Source of the DNA: Lamellibrachia satsuma | Lineage: Eukaryota; Annelida; Polychaeta; Sabellida; Siboglinidae | DNA length: 64,000 nucleotides | NCBI GenBank assembly: GCA_033239005.1 | Contig: BSQZ01000035.1 | Coordinates: 4,678,501 to 4,742,500, forward strand | Direction of reading: 5' to 3' | Shown here: in pieces, positions 55,909 to 64,000 of the stretch | Layout: the number at the start of each line of letters is the position of its first letter | How positions within the stretch are numbered: position 1 is the stretch's first letter | Program-made: the position numbers and the translations under genes | Notes under the pieces: generated by a model | Seen by the model: only the letters and a program-made list of their open reading frames with translations | The model's database searches: none | What the model was told of the DNA's origin: nothing

Positions 55909-56050
55909 ATGAGTAGAAGAAATCCTAATGGTGAGAAGTTAATGCAGTTCCTCACTATGCATGGTTTATTCGCATGCAACATGGCGTTGCAACACGCTAG
56001 CCGTCATCGGACATCGTGGACAGGTTGGCTGCCCGATTGTGCAAGCAGGA
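55909..56050 (+). mobile_element. LINE endonuclease fragment
   Basis: SRRNPNGEKLMQFLTMHGLF and NMALQHASRHRTSWTG match the N-NG-x-L...LF-x-NT...H-x-TW part of APE-type endonucleases. The fragment is only 140 bp. Confidence 0.5.
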
Positions 56051-56099
56051 AGCTAAAAACAACATTATTATTACATTATTACAAATTATTTAAATAAAC

Positions 56100-57200
56100 A
56101 AATTACCACTGCGAGACTTGTCGTGTGTTACGGCGTCTGCACCGTCGCCATCGGACGGAGCATGTTCAACACGCACAGACACAGCCTCGGCTCTGGCTCA
56201 TGCATGTAGGGTTGCGGACTTATCGGGGGCTCGGCGTCTGCATAAACCCCCATTGTCACCATCCACATCTTCTAAATAGGAAATAGTCTCATCACTTGAA
56301 GAATCATCGGATTCCGACATCGGCATTGTCATTTGCATTGCGTTGCGAGATTGGCGTTCCTGTCGTTTTGTCACGGATACCGTCCGCAGTCGCTAGATGT
56401 CGGGGACAAAGTTCAAACTGGTACATTTTGTGTGCACAAAGCATGACCAAATAAGCCTTTTACGGGGTGACCGAAAGTCATATCGCGTAGCCTTTAAACA
56501 TCAACACTTATTTGATGTGTCCTACCTCGCGTCAGATGCAGATTGTCATGCAGCTTGCCTATATTTGGCTATAAAAACAATCTCCACCGTCACCGCAGAG
56601 CCAAGACCCGAACAAGATGCTCTCGGTCGTTATGAAACATGTAGAAACAGCTGCCACAGAGGTGGCACATGTGCTAACAAACGACTAAAACCTCCACTTC
56701 GTCTTCGGATGTTGTCTTGAGTTCAACTCGTTTCCCTGTTTTCGAAATGTAACCTTTCTAATAATACTGATAATTTAGTTGTTAATGAAGCGCGCATGCT
56801 TGCAGTTATATATCACTTTAGTAAACAAGAACGCAATGTGTTGGTTAATGTTGTTAATAAAATTACCTTTACCGAAATGAAATATTATAAATCTGTTATC
56901 CATCGTATTGATTCACTGGTGCCGGTGCCGGTGGTTCTCGATTTATTAAAAATGGCGTATGTTTTGGCCACGTGATAATCCAACGCCAAATATAACAACT
57001 AGATACATAGTAACTAACCTGTGATAAATATACTTTTTGCGGAGAAAGAATTTCATTCGTGACGAATGGGATTGCAGTATTTTATATTTTGATAGTGTCA
57101 CAAAATTGGTATTTTTCGGTTTTTCATGAATCATGGCGTAGTTTTTTTTAATTATGCTTTATACCCTATATTATTCTTACCTTAAGTTCTTACCTTTTTA
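56100..57200. other. No supported gene; two open frames of unknown nature
   Basis: A minus-strand frame from 56344 begins MQMTMPMSESDDSSSDETIS (acidic), and a plus frame 56397-56720 begins MSGTKFKLVHFVCTKHDQIS. Neither belongs to a family I know. They diverge from a 50-bp gap. Confidence 0.3.
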
Positions 57201-57218
57201 GGCTTAAGCTCGGTACCC

Positions 57219-57370
57219 AGATAGCAAGCAGGCATTGGGCCAATGGGGGCTAAGCGTCGGACTGTCGGCGTTGGCTGCTGTGGGATGGCCCAATGTCGGG
57301 CCAACGTGTAGCAAACAACGTGTATTTGTTAGCATTGGCCCAACGTTGGCCCACTGTCTATCATCAGCGT
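57219..57370. repeat. TTGGCCCAACGTTGGCCC palindrome cluster
   Basis: CATTGGGCCAATGG, GGCCCAATGTCGGGCCAACG and TTGGCCCAACGTTGGCCCA lie within 120 bp as variants of one self-complementary word. Confidence 0.7.
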
Positions 57371-57381
57371 CGGCAACGTTG

Positions 57382-57410
57382 CTCTCGCGCTCGCGCTCGC
57401 GCTCGCGCTC
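57382..57410. repeat. (GCTCGC)n
   Basis: Four to five GCTCGC hexamers in a row, directly after the palindrome cluster. Confidence 0.95.
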
Positions 57411-58014
57411 TGAACTCGGTGACGTAAGAGAATTCAAACAGAAAAAGTGTCGATGGGAAATTTATATTCCATATATATATAATATCAAACACATAAAATA
57501 TCGATGGAAAATTTATATTGCGTATTGCATTGGAGCTCCGCGTGTAAAATGCATTTGAGTTGAATTAATCATAGAAAATCTTAATTTTTGAAAGATATTT
57601 GCTACATTTGCCTCGGACTAGTTGTAGCTAGGAATTCGCGCCAACGTTAATTCCCTTTTTTTCGGCGACAGATACGTTTTATAGCATATTATGACGTAGC
57701 ATGACTGTATGATTATGGGTTTGTGTTATTTAGTAGTTTCATAATCTGTTTTTTGCATACTCGAGAATGAGCATGGACAGTAATTCACTGATCGACAGCT
57801 AATTTAATCACGTTTCGAGAATTACGTCTTTTATGTCTGCTACTCTTTAGTTTCGTACTGAGCATTATACTATAATATGTGGTCGAATGCAATGATCGAC
57901 GCAGTCTTAGTCCCTTGGATATGTAATGGAGGTATTTCTTATATAAAAACCGTTTAGGCGAAACGTTAGTGAATATGTTGCATGGCCATGGTTGCATGCA
58001 CAGCCACAGCCCAG

Positions 58015-58104
58015 GGAGAGGAGTCAATCGCTCCGTTCTCGCTCCTCGAGTCACTTCTATACTATGTCTATAAAGTGAGGAGCGAGAACGGTGCAATCCT
58101 CTCC
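58015..58104. repeat. Hairpin-forming inverted repeat
   Basis: GGAGAGGAGTCAATCGCTCC and GTTCTCGCTCCTCGAGTCAC are mirrored by GTGAGGAGCGAGAACGGTGC and AATCCTCTCC. The arms of about 30 bp are imperfect and the loop is about 20 bp. Confidence 0.75.
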
Positions 58105-58702
58105 ATGTGGTTGCATAATCTGATTTTATTTATCTTTTTCCCTAATGATTTATCATGACACAAGAATAACATGCATGTATATGCGATATGTGTGTTGCAA
58201 TGCGATTTGCCTGTTCGTTGACGTAATGCCTAATTATGTTATTTCGGTGCACGCAGCAAGGTAAGTTGTTCTTTTGTAATTTATGCATGTGTCTGGCATG
58301 TCTCTCAAGAAGCTTAATTGTTGCACTTGATCATATGTACTTTATTAAACTCTTTAACAGATGCAAGTTAGTTGCAGATCTCTATTAACAGATAACAAAT
58401 AACCTTTTGTAGCTCTTTCCATTTACAATTAATAGTTGCATGGTTAGGTTCCTTTTGTTAGTTTGACTTAATCATAATACCTTTTACATTCCTATCATCA
58501 CTCATAGTTTGAACTCTAAACGTCATCGCATGTTGAAGGTTCTGAAACATTTTCTCCTATGATATTTCTAATGCATTTGATTTGTCTTGTTCTTTTGAGA
58601 ACTTCCAAAGGTATTGGTTTCAGTGCATCTGTTTTTTGTGAGTACATGAAACAAATTTTTTTTTTCGTAATGAACTAACCTGTGAAATTACTTTTTTTTA
58701 AT

Positions 58703-60867
58703 AATGGCATCAAGATGGGCATTTCATAGGCAGGTGAAGGCTTGTGTTGAAAAACAAATTAGGGATATTGTAAAAGAAATAAAAGATGGTGCAAATGAAA
58801 TGTTTGACATACCATTTTCTGATACTGATAATGGACAGGGAAATGGAATACTCTGCCATCTCAGAAGAACATGGGCATGATTTAGCACTGTAATTTTCTC
58901 ATGAACATGACATGGCAGATGAAAATACTGGATCTTATTGCAATGAGAATGCTCCAGAAAGTTACCATCATGAAGCAGAATGGACATGTATGTCTGAAAC
59001 TGAAATGAGCAATTCATCCAGTGATGACAATGCATTTGATGATGATGAGTTTGAAAGGCAGTGTGATAATTATGATGGAGAGGAAGATGAAGGGGAAGAA
59101 GATCACTTTGAGAGAGATCATGCTGACACTGATATTGACTTTAGAAGTATGTGATATCATCTCAGATTGGGCACTTTCATTCAAAGTTAAAAATAATGCT
59201 GTAACTGTCCTTCTCACCATTCTCCAGCCTCACTTTCCAGAGCTGCCCAGAGATGTAAGGACGCTACTTGGAACTGTGAAAAAACCTCAATGCAGTCTAT
59301 TGCAAATGCATCGTACCATCATTTTGGTATACTCTCTGGCATTTTAGATGTACTGAGAGCATATCCTGTGCATGACTTTGGAGATGAGATAACCTTTCAG
59401 ACCAATGTTGATGGATTACCTCTTTTCAAAAGCTCAAATTCCCAGTTCTGGCCCATATTGGGATTGATGGACAAAGATCCTGAAAGAAAACCATTTTTAA
59501 TTGTGCTCTTTCATGGAACAAGCAAACCAAAAAATGCTCGAGAGTTCCTGTCTACTTTCGTTGATGAGCTCACATCCTTTCAAACCACTGGAATCAAACA
59601 TGGTGACAAAAATTACAAATGTTCAGTGTCAGCATTTATATGTGACACTCCTGCTCGAGCATTTGTGAAGAATGTGAAGTCGCATTCAGGTTATGCAGGA
59701 TGTAACAAATGCATACAGCATGGAGAGTGGAATGGGAAAATTACCTTTCCAAAAACATCTGCCCCTCTGCATACAAATCTAACCTTTGATGAAATGACAG
59801 ATGAAGAGCACCATTAAGGTGCCTCGCCTCTCCAAGGAACCGGCATAGGTATGGTCAGCCAGTTTCCACTTGACTATATGCACCTTGTATGTCTTGGTGT
59901 AATGAGGCAGTTACTGCTTCTGTGGATGAGAGGACCGTTGCGGTGTCGTGTGGGATCAGCTGTGACAGAGAGAATATCAATAGCATTGACCTCCATGCGT
60001 GGTTTCATTGCCAAGGAATTTGCTAGAAAACCAAGGGCTCTAAGAGAAATTGACAGATGGAAGGCAACTGAATTACGCCAGTTTTTGTTGTATACTGGTC
60101 CAGTTGCTCTTATCAAAAAACTTCACCAAGATGTCTACAAGAATTTTTTGCTGCTCCATGTAGGTATACTCATTTTGGTTAACCCATATCTATGCTCACT
60201 ATACTGTGACTATGCTCATGATCTGTTGGTACTGTTTGTACATCACTTTGGGGAACCCTATGGAAGAGACATGCTGGTCTACAATGTTCATGGCCTTGCT
60301 CATCTTGCCAATGATGTCAGGAAATTTGGCTCTCTGGACAATGTATCTTCCTTTCCTTTTGAAAACTTCCTTCAGTCCCTGAAGAAGATGGTGAGGAAAC
60401 CCACATGTCCCCTTCCACAAACTGTGAAGCGAATGTCAGAATTGAAAGGACACGAACTAAGGAGAAGCACTGTGAGGAAAAATGGGGAATTACAAAAAGA
60501 GCACAATGAAGGCCCTGTGCCTGCAGGATTTTCACATTGCAGAGAGTATAAAGAAGTCCATTTTGACAAAACTTTGGTTACAACAGCAATGGGTAACAGT
60601 TGTGTGAAAACGAAAAGAGAGATTGTGTTAGTTTGCAACATTTTGTTTGATGATCAACAAGACTCTGTTTTTATTGCTGTCAAAAAATTCAACTGTGTTG
60701 ATGATTTTTACGTGTATCCTTGTGCATCAAGTTGTCTAGGTGTGCATCAAGTGTCTAATCTCAGCAGGAGAATGACAGTTCTTCCAATGAATCTCTTTGA
60801 AATGAAATGCATGATCTTGCCATGTGGTGATGAAAAATATGTTGTCTATCCACTGTATCTTATTTAG
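58703..60867 (+). mobile_element. CACTA/Tnp2-like transposase, one frameshifted N-terminus and one in-frame stop
   Basis: N-terminal pieces: MASRWAFHRQVKACVEKQIR (58703), an acidic segment ESYHHEAEWTCMSETEMSN to EGEEDHFERDHADTD, then in the next frame LTILQPHFPELPRDVRTLLG. The main part is one frame from 59290 to 60867, broken only by TAA at 59815-59817. It contains FQTNVDGLPLFKSSNSQFWP, FLSTFVDELTSFQTTGI, FICDTPARAFVKNVKSHSGY with AGCNKC, DYMHLVCLGVMRQLLL, RWKATELRQFLLYTGPVAL and NVHGLAHLANDVRKFG. The VDG...F, ICD-PAR...HSGY-GC-KC and DYMHL order is that of Tnp2-type DDE transposases (inference from layout). Terminal repeats were not found. Confidence 0.75.
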
Positions 60868-61123
60868 AAAGATTGGGATTGTTATAATGCTGGACTCTAT
60901 TGTGCAACATAATGAGTAATGATTTGTATTGTCAGGTATAACCGCAATGTAAATGATGATTTTTTTGTGATTTTGTAGTCTATTTCATCCAGAAAATGTC
61001 ATGTAATGAAAGAAGTAACAAAGCAATTTCACATTATCTCAAATAGCAATTTTACATTCAATGGCTGTGAAGAGTGCATTACTTCTACGATCATTGTTTT
61101 GCTTCACATTAGTTTCTTTGCAG

Positions 61124-62650
61124 TTATGTTTGTAGTAGTGGAGTTTATGGATGGAAATGAGGTGGAGACTGTGCCAGCATCATGGGTAGATGATGCTGAG
61201 CAAGGTTGCTCATGGCCACCTTACACCATCTCTAAGATAACAATGGCTATTAAGCACTTGGACCCTCCACATCCTTCATGGACGGTGTTCCCCATCAAGA
61301 GGGTATTCTGTAAAGTTGGTGAGTGTTAGTGACTTCTTCTGTACGTAAGTAAGGGCCTCAAACATTACACGAGTGTATTAATGTTCATATTGGCCATTCA
61401 TATTTGTGACTCAGGCAATTTAATTTCTCTCATTTTTTCAATCCATCCTTTCTCCTTACACTTTATCTTAACTGCACATGCTCCAAATCCTATGACGCAT
61501 TGCTGCTGTACACTTTATCTCTCATAGATTTTCATATAGATGTTTATATGGAAATATGTGTCAGTGGCCAAAAATATATCAGTTGGATGAGATAGGAGGC
61601 ATTATTTTGAAGTAATTTGTTCTTCAGGGAATGACAAAATGTCATATGATATGCACAATAATCTGCTTTCTCATACTGACTTTAAATAAGATTGTAAAAT
61701 GTTTTCTCTGTATATAGTTTTCATGTAGTGCTGCCATTGCAGAACATCTAATGAGAAACAATTAGAATATTACACGTACATACATACAGCAAGTTTTGCA
61801 GACTGATTAAAAATCAAAATCTAATGAGTTACTCATTTCCTTTTCAGAACACCAAAACATTTAGATTCTTCCGAAAGTGAAACTGACAGCGAACCAGTGA
61901 CAGTCAAAAATGCTACAACTTTGAAGAGACCGCGACCCATTCCGACAGCTCCACTTCTACCCGTTCCTGTACCTCCACAAATGCAATCAACCGCACCACT
62001 TCCTCACATAAGATCACCACTTCCTCACATAAGATCACCACTTCCTCACATAAGATCACCACTTTCAAGCTGTCCTGTGCCATGCCTTCCAACAGATCCT
62101 ACTGGACCCTTTGAACCCAAGGCACATGCTTGTTGCAAGTAGTATTTTGATCTTTCCAACATGTAATAGAATGTACATTGTTGTGAATTTTGAAAATTGT
62201 CGCAACTTGTGAGTGCATTTGGTTACAAGCTTCACATTCAAACTCACGTAATCAGGTACTCTTTCACACACATGCATGTGTATGCACCCACAATACATAT
62301 GCCTACACACATACACAAATGACCTGCCACCTGATGAAACATTAATAAATCATGAATGCACTCACATATTTGTGATTGAGTTTCAAGGCTGACAATGGTT
62401 TCTGCAATGCTCCTTTGGCTTTTTTCAGTTGTGGAGCAAATGCTCTATCAAATAAGCCTTAACCAGGAGGAGCTGAAACGACAGTATCGCAATCTCTTCA
62501 AGGAGGTTAAGGAACTCAAGGACCTGAGGGCAAAAGAAGGAGATGTACCTGGCGAAATTCCCGAGGACATCCATCTCCCTCTGGAAACCATGGAGTATGT
62601 GGACTCCATGGAGGAGAAAATCAAGGACCCAGTGATGGAAAGATGCCTGG
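61124..62650 (+). pseudogene. Exon remnants of a DUF4806-type protein
   Basis: Three exon-like blocks: 61124-61318 (FVVVEFMDGNEVETVPASWV, SWPPYTISK, donor GTGAGT), 61848-62138 (acidic start, Pro-rich with three PLPHIRS repeats) and 62429-62649 (VEQMLYQISLNQEELKRQYR, IHLPLETMEYVDSMEEKIKD, donor GTGAGA). The first and last fit proteins with a short SH3-like front and a DUF4806 end, often linked to transposons in invertebrates. Splice phases of the three blocks as I read them do not match, and the DUF4806 C-terminal half is absent, so it is either broken or incomplete. Confidence 0.45.
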
Positions 62651-62879
62651 TGAGAACATTTATAGTGCACATTCATATAACATGTGGCAAATTGTTGCTC
62701 TGACTTGATCCTTACCACTGTCTGTATTTTCTGAAATTCCTTTCATATACTTTAGTCTTGTGTTTTTTTGCTTATATCCTTTGCCTCATAATTTGCTTAC
62801 TCTCCCTCAGTGACACCTTTATACTATATACCACATATAGGTTTCAACATATCCAGATTTTTTATGAAGAATAACAAAT

Positions 62880-63860
62880 CAATTTCACACAAGAAAGAGA
62901 TAGGAAATTGATTTAATAATTTTTTTACAAATGTTGGCCCAAATCACGCAAAACAGATTTCATTACCAGATATATCTATTCATGACTACTTGGGAAAAGG
63001 ACTGGAAAGTAGTGGGTTTTTTATGGTATGTTTACAAGTTACAGACCCACATCATTGTTACCTCAGTTATAAAAAAATGCTAGAAAAAAATGTATTTGCT
63101 GATGACACAAACCTGTTTTTACTGTGATAGTAATTTAAATGAACTGATCCGATGGACAAACACAGAGATGGATAAGCTGCATGCGTGGTTTGCTGTAAAT
63201 AGGTTATCAATAAATATTACAAAAACAAATTGCATGGTGTTTGGAAATCGCAAACTGAATACAATCATCTTCATAAAGATCAACAAAGAAGCACTTGATA
63301 TAGTTGAAGTCACTAAATGTTTAGGCATTCTGATTGATGACAAGTTAATGTGGAAAAATCATATTTCCTTAGTGAAATCTAAACTTTCAAAGTGTTGTGT
63401 GATTATGTACAGAGACAGCGTCATGATTGACAGATGTGGCTTGAGTGTATTTTACCACTCACTGTTTTTTGCCTTATATTATGTACTGCGTTGATACTGT
63501 GTATGGGGCAACACTTATGCTACAAATATTGAGTGTTTAGTCTTGTTACAGGAAAAGGTAGTAAGGTTACTTTGTGGTGCTAAGAGGTTGGATCACACAT
63601 CTAGGCTATTTTATAATCTTCGCATTCTTAAAGTACCAGATATTGTGGAGTTAAGAATTGGTATAATTGTGTTTAAGGCATATCACAATCAATTGCCAAC
63701 GTATGTACAACAGTTTTTTTCAGTCAGCACGAATCTGTTTATGCAACCCGACAAAATTACACATTTACTCAAAAGTGTGCACGTTCTAATATGAAAAGTA
63801 TGAGTTTATCAATTAAAGGTGTACAACTCTGGAATTCTCTTGATAGTTCACTATTTTAAA
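62880..63860 (+). mobile_element. LINE RT fragment with internal deletion
   Basis: NKSISHKKEIGN and FNNFFTNVGPNHAKQI belong to the linker; the RT body is missing. NVFADDTNLF at 63090 is the catalytic box, followed after a shift by EMDKLHAWFAVNRLSINITK and VTKCLGILIDDKLMWKNHIS, then LLQEKVVRLLCGAKRLDHTS and FKAYHNQLPTYVQQFF. Frame changes at about 63125 and 63495. It is a Jockey-superfamily type distinct from the other LINEs in the window. Confidence 0.75.
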
Positions 63861-64000
63861 ATGACTGAGATTACGATTATAAAATAATATTTTGATCTAA
63901 ATTGCTTGGGGTGGTTTTAGTTAAATTGACTGCAAATTCAAATTGGCTTGGGGTGTAATTAAATTTACTACTTCACGTTCGGCCTGCCATAAATGAACAT

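Overview
This is an animal nuclear genome, not a prokaryotic or organellar one. Coding sequence is split by GT/AG introns, long (TA)n and (CA)n arrays are everywhere, and most of the window is mobile-element debris. The mixture of several non-LTR retrotransposon families, Maverick/Polinton remnants, an expanded-type GT92 glycosyltransferase and a CACTA-like transposase suggests a marine invertebrate (mollusc, annelid or lancelet). The exact lineage cannot be read from the sequence.

Two host genes can be assembled exon by exon, both on the minus strand. The first (168-10902) is a DUSP15/22-type dual-specificity phosphatase in five phase-compatible exons. It starts with a myristoylation-type MGNGMDK, has Asp57 and Cys88 at the same positions as DUSP22, and carries a long unrecognised C-terminal tail. 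The second (38120-46487) is a GT92 (DUF23) glycosyltransferase of four phase-compatible exons with an N-terminal membrane anchor and a DMD motif. The introns of both genes are packed with transposons.

Layout: 168-10902 holds the phosphatase; its intron 4 contains a complete-looking 6.6-kb element with inverted termini of about 770 bp (1741-8376) and decayed coding sequence that I cannot assign to a known transposase. 11531-14905 is a TA array and a near-full-length but frameshifted LINE on the minus strand. 15230-17200 is non-coding and rich in tandem and dispersed repeats. 17787-23333 holds a decayed NADAR-family gene, a TATA-driven small multi-exon acidic gene, and Polinton remnant A (ATPase, small virion-type ORFs, capsid, protease; plus strand). 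23700-25280 is a Gag-protease fragment of an LTR retrotransposon. 27850-29400 is a LINE whose catalytic RT block has been replaced by a TA array. 29530-32570 holds a Gly/Asp-rich repeat ORF and small acidic ORFs. 33418-35990 is Polinton remnant B on the opposite strand (integrase, virion-type ORFs, ATPase, polymerase C-terminus). 38120-46487 is the GT92 gene with LINE fragments in its introns. 48228-48434 is a tRNA-like SINE. 49440-56050 is a run of LINEs. 58703-60867 is a CACTA/Tnp2-like transposase with one in-frame stop in its main part, followed by DUF4806-type exon remnants (61124-62650) and a last RT fragment (62880-63860).

Almost all mobile-element genes are broken by frameshifts or stops. 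The parts most worth a second look are the unassigned TIR element in the phosphatase intron, the pair of opposed Polinton remnants with their satellite genes (NADAR and the TATA-driven acidic genes), and the structured repeat field at 15.7-17.1 kb.
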